DNA from: Rhodospirillaceae bacterium
GTDB taxonomy: Bacteria > Pseudomonadota > Alphaproteobacteria > DSM-16000 > Inquilinaceae
Reading direction: 5' to 3'
DNA length: 5,943 nucleotides
NCBI GenBank assembly: GCA_020425485.1
Contig: JAGQRL010000280.1
Location: forward strand, 1-5,943
The position numbers and the translations under genes were made by a program. Position 1 is the first letter of the stretch; every line of letters starts with the position of its first letter. Of the stretch, positions 1 to 5,943 are shown piece after piece. The notes beneath the pieces are model-generated. The model worked only from the letters and a program-made list of their open reading frames with translations. It ran no database searches and was not told the origin of the DNA.

Positions 1-391
1 GACGGCGGTCGGCGGGGCCCCGCGGCTGGGGCGGTGCCGTCTGGTCCGGCCGTTCCGGTGCCGCCCGCGGCTGCTGCGGTGCCGCTTCGGGCGGCCCCTC
101 CTGCTTCGGCAGGCGGCTCCAGGGGCTGTTCGGCGTCTTCAGCGCATCCGGCAGGAACATGTCCGGGTCGGGCATGCGCGGGTACATGTGCGATTTCGGA
201 TCGAACGGCGCCGCCTGCCCTTCCGCCGCCTTCATCAGGTGGTTGGCCGGGGTGCCCAGGGCGCGCAGATCCAGCACCGGGTTGACCGGCACCAGGCCGG
301 AGCCGGCCAGGCCGCCGCCGCCCGCCGCACCGCCGGCGGCACCACCGCCTGTCGCCCCCGCCCCGGCGGCACCGGCGACCACCACCGGCAT
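1..391 (-). CDS. Unrecognised protein with Gly/Ala-rich N-terminus and Pro-rich region (partial, runs off left edge)
   Basis: The frame is open for 130 codons from the ATG at 391-389 to the window edge, with no stop. Its codons are strongly G/C-ending, so I accept it as real. Residues 1-33 start MPVVVAGAAGAG, and 24 of these 33 are Gly or Ala. This could be a glycine-zipper-like membrane-associating segment or simply a flexible linker. Residues 34-93 look more ordered, with the pieces VPVNPVLDLRALGTP and FDPKSHMYPRMPDPDMF. Residues 94-130 carry 11 prolines plus many Gln, Ala and Arg, as in a disordered tail or linker. The ATG shares one base with the TGA of the upstream 332-residue gene (TGATG) and has no good ribosome binding site of its own, so it is probably translated by reinitiation. 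No known family is recognised, and the C-terminal part, which may carry the defining domain, is missing. Confidence 0.82.
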   Translation of the reverse strand, partial: MPVVVAGAAGAGATGGGAAGGAAGGGGLAGSGLVPVNPVLDLRALGTPANHLMKAAEGQAAPFDPKSHMYPRMPDPDMFLPDALKTPNSPWSRLPKQEGPPEAAPQQPRAAPERPDQTAPPQPRGPADRR

Positions 392-393
392 CA
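389..393 (-). promoter_or_regulatory. TGATG stop-start overlap (translational coupling)
   Basis: Read on the minus strand, the TGA stop of the 332-residue gene (393-391) overlaps the ATG of the next gene (391-389) by one base. The sequence just upstream (GGATCCTGGCTG) has no convincing Shine-Dalgarno. A terminating ribosome reinitiating here is the simplest way the third gene would be expressed. This overlap also decides the start chosen for that gene. Confidence 0.7.
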
Positions 394-1389
394 GCCAGGA
401 TCCGTATCGACCAGCGGGGGCCGCAACCGGACCTCGCCGTCCAGCCACGCCTCTGCCCGCTTGAAGGCGTCCTTGCGCACCCGGATCTGCATCCGCTCCT
501 TGCGGTTCAGCGTCGCCGGAACATCGAGGGAGGCGATCATCCGGGTGAACTTCGGCGGGTCCAGCAGCCTGGCCTGCGCCCCCGCCGCCTCGATCTCGTG
601 CAGCGAGTGGAAGTCGAGCGACGAGACCGTCGGCTCCAGCAGGTGGACCGCGCGCAGCAGCGGGCAGCCCAGGCTCTCGTCCGACGGCAGGCCGACATGG
701 CGCTCGCTGAGCAGGGTATCGTGGAACACCTCCGCCGACAGCAGCACGCGGTAGGCGATGACCTTGTCGACCGGCGACCCGTCGGGAAGGGTCAGGCCGG
801 TCGCCAGCCGTGCCTGGCCGGGGCTGGCATCCGGCGGCGTCAGCGCCACCATGGTGCCGGGCCCGGCCTCGATGTCCTGGCCGGAAACCCAGACCTCCAC
901 CGACAGCGAGTAGGTGAAGGTATCCGCCGGGGTCAGCCGCGAAACCGCCATGTCCCAGGCGGCATCCGACAGCGTGATCGCGTGCGGCATACGGTAGATT
1001 GCCGACCGCCAGCCCGATTTCCCGGTGCCCGTCGCCACCAGGGTCGGGATGCCGTCGACCTCCAGCGCCCGCAGGCCCGCCCGGGTGCCGCGGCGCAGGT
1101 CCTCGAACCCGGCGACCGTGTGCACGCGATGCGCGTTCGGATCGGCAAACAGGCCGGGAAACATCTCCTTGATCACGGCAACCTGGATCAGCGGCTTGTC
1201 GTCCCGCGCATACAGGGCCAGCAGGTCGTCGCCTTCCAGATACAGCGACAGGCCGGCGATCTCGTAGCTCTGGCCTTCCAGGATCTCGTCGGTCCGCCCG
1301 CTCTGGTCCGCTGCCGCGGCAAGGTTGATGCTATCGCCGTCGCCCAGATAGGCGGCGCGCCCGGCCAGCGGCATCCGGTCAATAATCAT
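391..1389 (-). CDS. Unrecognised 332-residue protein, second gene of the trio
   Basis: This is an intact frame from ATG (1389-1387) to TGA (393-391) with strong G/C third-position bias. I do not recognise the family. There is no signal peptide or membrane helix, and only one cysteine (C242). The sequence alternates short hydrophobic strands with polar turns, for example SYEIAGLSLYLEGDDLLALYA at 41-61 and FTYSLSVEVWVSG at 158-170. That suggests a mainly beta fold, which is inference. Residues 119-127 (ATGTGKSGW) resemble a P-loop but lack the required Gly/Ala at position 118. Residues 288-323 contain LDVPAT, IRVR, WLD and VRLR, in the same order and similar spacing as the end of the preceding 917-residue protein. 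The start is supported by GAGGTG seven bases upstream. It overlaps the preceding gene by 11 bases and the next by one, so it probably works with both. Codon choice matches the neighbours and gives no sign of recent transfer. Confidence 0.88.
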   Translation of the reverse strand: MIIDRMPLAGRAAYLGDGDSINLAAAADQSGRTDEILEGQSYEIAGLSLYLEGDDLLALYARDDKPLIQVAVIKEMFPGLFADPNAHRVHTVAGFEDLRRGTRAGLRALEVDGIPTLVATGTGKSGWRSAIYRMPHAITLSDAAWDMAVSRLTPADTFTYSLSVEVWVSGQDIEAGPGTMVALTPPDASPGQARLATGLTLPDGSPVDKVIAYRVLLSAEVFHDTLLSERHVGLPSDESLGCPLLRAVHLLEPTVSSLDFHSLHEIEAAGAQARLLDPPKFTRMIASLDVPATLNRKERMQIRVRKDAFKRAEAWLDGEVRLRPPLVDTDPG

Positions 1390-4132
1390 CGCGCAGCACC
1401 TCGACCGTCAGGTCCACCCAGACATCGACCGCAAGCTCGCCGATGCCGTTGGGAAACCGGACCCGCAGGCTCTCGTCGGTGGTGCGGTACATCTTCCCGG
1501 CGGTCGCCGGCAGGTCCAGCGGGATCGGCAGGGTGCCGGTGACGATGTCCTGCGGCCGCCCCTGCCAGTGGACGGCCACCCCGGCGCGCCGCTCACGCTC
1601 CGTGCCCGGTTGCAGCAGGTCGCGGGTAACCACGCGGTCGTGCCGGCCGGCGACGCCTTCGGCATCGCCCGGATAGCGCACCAGCGTCTGGGTGTCGTCA
1701 TAGCCCCGGTCGAGCATCTGGGTGTAGGCGCAGGCCTGCCGCGAGGTTTGCAGGGTGATGGTGCCGGCACTGCCCGTCGTGCTGGTGTGCACCAGCGTCG
1801 GCAGTTGCGGCGAGGCGGATATGGAAACGCCGGACGACATCGCCCCACCGCCGCTGAACGTGATCGGCGGAATGCCGACACCGACGCCCTGGTTGAAGCT
1901 GGCCCCCAGGTTGGTACCGATGGACAGGCCCTGAATGGCGTACATCGGGCCCAGCACGGGGTTCGAGGTGATCATCGCCGCCAGATCATCCTCCCCGGTG
2001 CCCAGCGGGTTCGCCAGCACGCCGGCCACCGCCTCCACAAAGGTCGCGGGATAGGCATAGGCGGGCGCGGAGAAGTTCCGCAGCCCTTTGATCTCCAACA
2101 GATCGGCGATTTGCTGACCGTCCTGCAGCAGGCAGGTCCAAAGATCGTCCCAGCCGCTGCTGAGTGCCGTTGACGCGGCCCCGACGGTGAGGAAGGTATC
2201 GACCGCGTCGGGCAGCTCCCAATCGGCGCCCATGATGATCTCGCCCAGGTCCTCGATCGTGCTGCGCACCTGGTCGGCGACGCTGGGACCGCCGAGATGG
2301 GCGTTGTGCGAGCGTGTCTCCGACGCCTGCTCGACGCGGAAGTCGCCATTGGACACGTCCGTCGCCCCGTCGAGCTGGGCACCTGCGGGCACGACCCAGT
2401 TGGCCTCCTTGCCGGTTTCGCTGCGCCGCCAGCCGTAGGAGCCGCTTTCCGACCGCCGGCGCTCGTAGCTTGTGTCGAGGATCCCGGCCGATTCCTGGCT
2501 GACGTCGCGAACCGTTTCCAGATACCGCTGATTGGCAAACAGCCGGACGCCGGGCTGGCGCACCAGGTCGACCAGGCTGTTTGCCTCGAACAGCACGGCC
2601 TTGGCATCGCCGCCCACGGCGTGTTCCACCACCAGCGAGAACGGCTGGTCGCCCAGCGCCGCATAGTCGTCGGCCAGCCGGTCGCCGATGATGCGGAAGC
2701 CCAGCGCCCGCACCTTCTGGGTGTGGCCGCGCCGCGCCGCGACGGCGACATGCGCCGACTGGCGGGCGTGCAGCCGCGTCAGGATGACATGGCCCTTCGC
2801 CGGCCCCAGCCAGGTGATGGCCACCGCCAGCCAGCGAGCCAGCGTCGGCCGGGTGAAGCGCAGCACGGCCGGCCGTTGGTCCCACGAGCGAATGCGCTGA
2901 AGCACCAGAAGCTGGGCATAGCGGTCGTCGTCCGCCGGCCGGTCGGGATCGACGGGCGAAACGCCGCCCATCGGGTCAAGCGCGAAGACCCGCACCTCCA
3001 GATCGCAAACGTCCTGTCCCGCTTCCTTCGGATAGTCCAGCACCAGGCCGGCCAGGCAGCGCGCATGTTCTTCCGTTTGCTCCACCACCAGGTGCAGCCG
3101 GTCGCCGGCTTCCATGCGCTGCGACATGAACATCTCCGTCGCGCCCGGCACGGCAGCGTAGGAGCGCGGAGTGCCCACCAGGCTGGCGGCGGTCATGGGG
3201 TGGTAGCGCAGCGGCACGCCCGTGGTGAGCAACAGGTCCGGGGCGATGCCGGCGACCGCATCGCTGGTGTCGGGGCTCGCCGCGGGATCGAGGGTGGAGG
3301 CATAGCTGCGCTCGATCTTCGCCGGGCGGTGCGTTGCGGCCACCAGGCCCAGCGGCACGTGGGGGCGATAGCGCGTGCCCTCCTGATAGGCATAGACGTA
3401 GAGGAACGGGATGATGCAGCCCCAGCGCTCCAGCAGTTTGCCCCGGTGGGCCAGGCGCAGGATCAGGCGCGGCATGTCGGCAAAGCGGATCCTCAGCCGG
3501 CCGGTGCCGACCGGCCCGGTCGCCAGCAGGTGCACACCGCTGTGCGAGGCCATCTCCTGGCGCGTCAGGGCGGTTTCGGCGTCCAGGAAGTCGTCGTCGG
3601 GGGTTGCCTGCCACGACACGCGGATTTCCCGCGGCAGGCCGAAATTGGCGGAATTCTGCCCCTCCGGCGTCACGTAGTACGGCAGGTAGGGGTAGCCGCC
3701 AAAGCACAGCCCGCCGATGGCCGGCAGGCCGCGCACCGGCACCTTGCCGCCCAGCATCTGGTTGTAGAGCGCCATGGATTGCGCGAGGTCGATGTCCAGC
3801 TCGAACCACAAGGTGCGCGAGATGTCCTTGTCGACCTGGGGGCCCAGCCAGTGCACCGTCAGGAACGGCATGGAGCTGGCCTGGAACGGCAGGTCCGGCG
3901 GCATGGGATAGCTGCGGATCTCGTCAGCCGGCGGATAGGGCTGGCTGCCGGTGCTGAGCGTCAGCGTGCCCGGCAGCATGCCGTCATAGGGAAGGTCGAT
4001 GGCGGCGAAGCTCTGCTGGCCAGCCACCGTCACCTCGCCCGCCAGCGGGCCACGGACGGTCACCGCCTGCGGAAACAGCGGCAGGGGCTGGCCGACGGTC
4101 GTGCGCAGCGGTAGCAGGCGCGTCCTGATCAT
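1379..4132 (-). CDS. Unrecognised large protein (917 residues), first gene of the trio
   Basis: This is an intact frame from ATG (4132-4130) to TGA (1381-1379). An in-frame TAG sits directly before the ATG, so this is the earliest start. GGAG lies ten bases upstream. No family is recognised. There is no N-terminal signal peptide and no clear membrane helix. Cysteines are few: C143, C239, C359, C376, C667 and C801. Residues 1-270 look like beta-strand-rich modules, with PREIRVSW at 167-174 and GRLRIRFADMPRLILRL at 211-227, as seen in sandwich or binding domains. Residues 420-490 have a similar feel (VLRF...LARWLAVAITWLG). Residues 557-574 are charged and contain the doublet RRSES/RRSET. Residues 722-795 are a Gly/Ser/Thr-rich, weakly hydrophobic stretch. 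Residues 871-914 contain LDLPAT, LRVR and WVD, echoed at the end of the next protein. Size, lack of catalytic motifs and position as first gene suggest a structural or scaffold role, but this is only inference. Confidence 0.9.
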   Translation of the reverse strand: MIRTRLLPLRTTVGQPLPLFPQAVTVRGPLAGEVTVAGQQSFAAIDLPYDGMLPGTLTLSTGSQPYPPADEIRSYPMPPDLPFQASSMPFLTVHWLGPQVDKDISRTLWFELDIDLAQSMALYNQMLGGKVPVRGLPAIGGLCFGGYPYLPYYVTPEGQNSANFGLPREIRVSWQATPDDDFLDAETALTRQEMASHSGVHLLATGPVGTGRLRIRFADMPRLILRLAHRGKLLERWGCIIPFLYVYAYQEGTRYRPHVPLGLVAATHRPAKIERSYASTLDPAASPDTSDAVAGIAPDLLLTTGVPLRYHPMTAASLVGTPRSYAAVPGATEMFMSQRMEAGDRLHLVVEQTEEHARCLAGLVLDYPKEAGQDVCDLEVRVFALDPMGGVSPVDPDRPADDDRYAQLLVLQRIRSWDQRPAVLRFTRPTLARWLAVAITWLGPAKGHVILTRLHARQSAHVAVAARRGHTQKVRALGFRIIGDRLADDYAALGDQPFSLVVEHAVGGDAKAVLFEANSLVDLVRQPGVRLFANQRYLETVRDVSQESAGILDTSYERRRSESGSYGWRRSETGKEANWVVPAGAQLDGATDVSNGDFRVEQASETRSHNAHLGGPSVADQVRSTIEDLGEIIMGADWELPDAVDTFLTVGAASTALSSGWDDLWTCLLQDGQQIADLLEIKGLRNFSAPAYAYPATFVEAVAGVLANPLGTGEDDLAAMITSNPVLGPMYAIQGLSIGTNLGASFNQGVGVGIPPITFSGGGAMSSGVSISASPQLPTLVHTSTTGSAGTITLQTSRQACAYTQMLDRGYDDTQTLVRYPGDAEGVAGRHDRVVTRDLLQPGTERERRAGVAVHWQGRPQDIVTGTLPIPLDLPATAGKMYRTTDESLRVRFPNGIGELAVDVWVDLTVEVLRDDY
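1397..1402 (-). promoter_or_regulatory. Ribosome binding site of the 332-residue gene, inside the preceding gene
   Basis: Minus-strand GAGGTG, seven bases before the ATG at 1389-1387. It lies within the last codons of the 917-residue gene, whose stop falls eight bases beyond the start of the second gene. It fixes the start of the 332-residue protein and lets it be translated both independently and by coupling. Confidence 0.65.
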
Positions 4133-4142
4133 CTAGCAGGGG

Positions 4143-4146
4143 CTCC
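4143..4146 (-). promoter_or_regulatory. Likely ribosome binding site of the 917-residue gene
   Basis: Minus-strand GGAG (within CCGGAGCC), ten bases before the ATG at 4132-4130. The spacing is slightly long but usable. With the in-frame TAG directly before that ATG, it supports the start chosen. Confidence 0.5.
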
Positions 4147-4322
4147 GGTCGCAGCGGCCGACCATCAGATCATGTCCCGGCAACCGCAAGGACACAACCA
4201 CCGTAGCGCAGGCTGCTGGATTCCACACGGAACCGGCCCGGGGCTGGAGTGGGCGTTTCCGAGGTGACGATCCAATCGGCGTGAATTGACCGGATGCGCC
4301 GGGCTTCTGACGGGGGGGAGCC

Positions 4323-4432
4323 ATGGCAACACCCCGATCCCACAGCATCGATTTGGAGCGGCGGATCGCAGAGGAGGTCTTGTCGGGCGAGCCCTGAGCG
4401 TTGCGAGACGCACCGCACCCGCCCGCCGGTGA
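4323..4432 (+). pseudogene. Remnant of an IS3-type transposase OrfA N-terminus
   Basis: From the ATG at 4323 the plus strand reads MATPRSHSIDLERRIAEEV, then LSGEP, and stops at TGA 4395-4397. The pattern HSI-D/E-x-x-R-x-x-A-x-E-x-L-S-G-E is typical of the first helix of the helix-turn-helix in IS3-family OrfA proteins, as I remember that family. Reading on in the -1 frame from 4391 gives ALSVARRT and stops at 4430-4432. That could be the next part of the same motif (usually GE-x-L-x-x-x-A-R-R-H) displaced by a frameshift. Nothing downstream resembles the rest of OrfA, and no OrfB is present. A G-rich tract ending GGAG lies just before the ATG. The match is short and from memory, so chance similarity remains possible. 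Confidence 0.4.
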
Positions 4433-4596
4433 AAGACGCCGCCTGCCAGCGAACTTGGCCGAGCAGAGACGCCGGGATGCGGAGTTGGCTCGCCATCGGC
4501 TTTGGAGCCAGTCTTGCCAACCCATACAATGGGATGCCAATGGCGCCGTTTAGGCGTCGGTGACACTTACCCAAGGGTCGCAGCGTCTCAGCAGAA

Positions 4597-4621
4597 GGCC
4601 ACTCCCCGAGCGGAGGTGGCC
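4597..4621. repeat. Inverted repeat (hairpin) between sulP and the trio; weak terminator candidate
   Basis: The bases GGCCACTCCCC-GAGC-GGAGGTGGCC form a stem with six perfect outer pairs (GGCCAC/GTGGCC), then one mismatch, one wobble and further G-C pairs closing a small loop. On the minus strand it lies about 130 bases after the sulP stop and is followed by TTCTGCTGAG. That lacks the T-run of an intrinsic terminator. It could instead be part of the decayed element. Confidence 0.35.
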
Positions 4622-4754
4622 AATTCATTCGGGCTTTCTGCAGGACGTGGTGCACCAGTCCGATTGCATGCGGTTTCCTCTAACGGAACAGGCGCTGCTA
4701 CCGGGCGGCGGTGGCGGACGGTCCGTTCACCTGGCCGCCCCCCTCCTCTGCCCC

Positions 4755-5943
4755 CTACGCCACACCGCCCAGGCGCTGAACCTTCGCGGGCTCGTCCACA
4801 GCGGCGCCAGGCACTGCCTGCGGCGTCAGGGCGCGCATGGCGTCGTATTGCGACAGGAACACCTCGCCGTTCAGCTCGTCGAGGATATGGGTGCGCTTCA
4901 GCCGGTCCATCACGGGCCCCTTCACCTCCGACAGGTGGAAGCCGATGCCGGCTTCGCGCAGGCGGCTGTTCAGCGCTTCCAGGATTTCCAGCGCGCTGAA
5001 GTCGATCTCGTTCACCGCCGAGCACATCAGCACGACATGGCGCAGCCCGTAATCGGTGGAGATGCGGTCCAGCAGCATGTCCTCCAGGTAGCGCGCGTTG
5101 GCGAAGAACAGGCTTTCGTCCACCCGCAAGGTCAGCATGCTGGGATCGGTGATCACCGAATGGCGGTGGATGTTGCGGAAGTGCTGCGTGCCCGGCACCA
5201 GGCCCACCTCGGCGACATGGGGGCGCGAGGTTTTGTAGATGTGCAGCAGCAGGGAGAGGATGACGCCGGCCGACACGCCGATTTCCACGCCGGCGCCGAG
5301 CGTCAGCAGGATGGTGGCGGCGACGGCGGCAAAGTCCGTCTTTGAATAGGACCAGCTCCTGCGCAGGATCGAGAAATCGACCAGCGACAGCACGGCCACG
5401 ATGATGGTCGCCGCCAGAGTCGCCTTCGGCAGGAAATAGACCAGCGGCGTCAGCGCCACCGCGGCGATCGCCAGGCCCACGGCGGTGAAGGCGCCGGCCG
5501 CCGGGGTTTCCGCACCGGCATCGAAGTTGACGACGGAGCGCGCGAACCCGCCGGTAACCGGGTAGCCGCCGGTGAAGGCCGCCCCCAGATTGGCCGCCCC
5601 CAGGCCGATGAGTTCCTGGTTGGGGCTGATGTGCTGGCGCTTCTTGGCCGCCAGGGTCTGGGCGACGGAAATCGACTCCACGAAGCCGACGATGGAGATC
5701 AGCAGGGCCGGCACGAACAGTGCGCCCACCAGATCCAAAGCCGTCGACGGGATGGTGAAGGGCGGCAGGCTCTGCGGCACGCTGCCGACGATGGCAACGC
5801 CGCTGCCGTCCAGCCCAAGCCCCCACACCAGCACGGTGGTGACGATCACCGCAGCCACCGGGCCCGCCTTGGTGATCACGTCGGCCAGCTTGGCTCCCAG
5901 CCCCAGCTTGCGCAGCGCCGGCTTCAGCCCCTTGCGCACCCAG
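4755..5943 (-). CDS. SulP/SLC26-family anion transporter with STAS domain (N-terminus beyond right edge)
   Basis: Inner-membrane transporter for an inorganic or small organic anion such as sulfate, bicarbonate or a dicarboxylate; the substrate cannot be read from sequence. The frame is open to the window edge. The GTG at 5939-5937 is an internal valine codon, not the start. Numbering from it, 394 residues are visible of the usual 550-600. Hydrophobic segments lie near 24-42, 66-88, 148-168, 171-188 and 203-235. The core signature is clear: FVESISVAQTLA (86-97), SPNQELIGLGAANLGAAFTGG (105-125) and GGFARSVVN (130-138), matching the conserved membrane region of SulP proteins. Residues about 265-370 form the cytosolic STAS domain, with VVLMCSAVNEIDFSALEIL (302-320) holding the loop and helix equivalent to the anti-sigma-factor-antagonist phosphosite region. 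A short tail follows to the TAG at 4757-4755. It has the same orientation as the trio but is separated by 622 bases of non-coding, relic-like DNA, so a shared operon or function is not supported. Confidence 0.95.
   Translation of the reverse strand, partial: WVRKGLKPALRKLGLGAKLADVITKAGPVAAVIVTTVLVWGLGLDGSGVAIVGSVPQSLPPFTIPSTALDLVGALFVPALLISIVGFVESISVAQTLAAKKRQHISPNQELIGLGAANLGAAFTGGYPVTGGFARSVVNFDAGAETPAAGAFTAVGLAIAAVALTPLVYFLPKATLAATIIVAVLSLVDFSILRRSWSYSKTDFAAVAATILLTLGAGVEIGVSAGVILSLLLHIYKTSRPHVAEVGLVPGTQHFRNIHRHSVITDPSMLTLRVDESLFFANARYLEDMLLDRISTDYGLRHVVLMCSAVNEIDFSALEILEALNSRLREAGIGFHLSEVKGPVMDRLKRTHILDELNGEVFLSQYDAMRALTPQAVPGAAVDEPAKVQRLGGVA

Larger units (their letters stand above)
4133..4754. 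other. 622-base region without an intact gene; probably decayed mobile-element DNA
   Basis: No reading frame here is convincing. Three minus-strand frames of 133-161 codons overlap one another, all are rich in Cys, Ser, Arg and Pro, and none has third-position bias like the neighbouring genes. Composition differs from the flanks: my hand counts give 106 G/C in 180 bases over 4501-4680, against 43 in 60 at 4801-4860. The region contains a truncated, frameshifted transposase-like start on the plus strand (4323-4432), an imperfect inverted repeat GCCAACCCAT-ACA-ATGGGATGCC at 4516-4538, and a hairpin at 4597-4621. Promoters for the 917-residue gene and a terminator for sulP should lie here, but I cannot point to a strong match for either. 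Confidence 0.6.

Noticed and set aside
330..339. Palindrome CCGCCGGCGG
   Set aside because: It lies inside the GGC/GCG codon run coding for the Gly/Ala tract and is explained by that codon use.
1015..1035. P-loop-like GTGKS in the 332-residue protein (residues 119-125)
   Set aside because: The canonical Walker A pattern needs Gly or Ala five residues before the final Gly. Here residue 118 is Val. No Walker B or other NTPase motif follows.
598..1542. A 314-codon plus-strand frame opposite the 332-residue gene
   Set aside because: Arg/Gln/His-rich shadow composition. The minus-strand gene fits neatly into the coupled series.
2297..4114. A 605-codon open frame on the plus strand opposite the 917-residue gene
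   Set aside because: Its product is dominated by Arg, His, Gln, Ala and Gly, as expected for the antisense shadow of a high-GC gene. The minus-strand frame has proper codon bias and a ribosome binding site.
4169..4197. Possible promoter for the trio: TTGTGT, 17 bases, CATGAT on the minus strand
   Set aside because: Only three and four of six bases match the sigma-70 consensus boxes. A match this weak is expected by chance, so I do not list it as a feature.
4170..4655. A 161-codon minus-strand frame in the gap before the 917-residue gene
   Set aside because: Cys/Ser/Arg-rich, no third-position bias, overlapped by two other minus-strand frames of similar length, and antisense to the transposase-like relic.
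4682..4730. AACGGA...TCCGTT inverted repeat just after sulP
   Set aside because: Six-base arms with a loop of about 35 bases and no T-run; not distinguishable from chance in GC-rich DNA.

Overview
The window is high-GC bacterial DNA. Every gene I accept lies on the minus strand, so transcription runs right to left. Base composition, the near-exclusive use of G/C at third codon positions, and the style of the sulP gene and transposase remnant fit a Gram-negative proteobacterium. An alphaproteobacterium of the Rhodospirillales type is my guess, but there is no rRNA or marker gene to prove it.

Right end (4755-5943): the C-terminal part of a SulP/SLC26 anion transporter, with its transmembrane segments and a cytosolic STAS domain. 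The N-terminus lies outside the window.

Middle (4133-4754): a 622-base stretch with no credible intact gene. On the plus strand it holds a short broken reading frame resembling the N-terminus of an IS3-type transposase OrfA. Nearer the sulP stop is a 25-base hairpin. Hand counts give 59% GC over 4501-4680, against 72% in a 60-base sample of the adjacent sulP gene. I read it as decayed mobile-element DNA.

Left two thirds (1-4132): three tightly packed genes that I do not recognise. The order of transcription is a 917-residue protein, a 332-residue protein, then a protein of at least 130 residues that runs off the window. The first pair overlaps by 11 bases and the second pair by one base (TGATG), so translation is probably coupled and the products probably act together. 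None shows a catalytic motif, a signal peptide or a convincing membrane helix, apart from the Gly/Ala-rich start of the third. The ends of the first two proteins share a short pattern that may mark a common domain. This trio is the best candidate here for an undescribed system, but its function cannot be read from the sequence.
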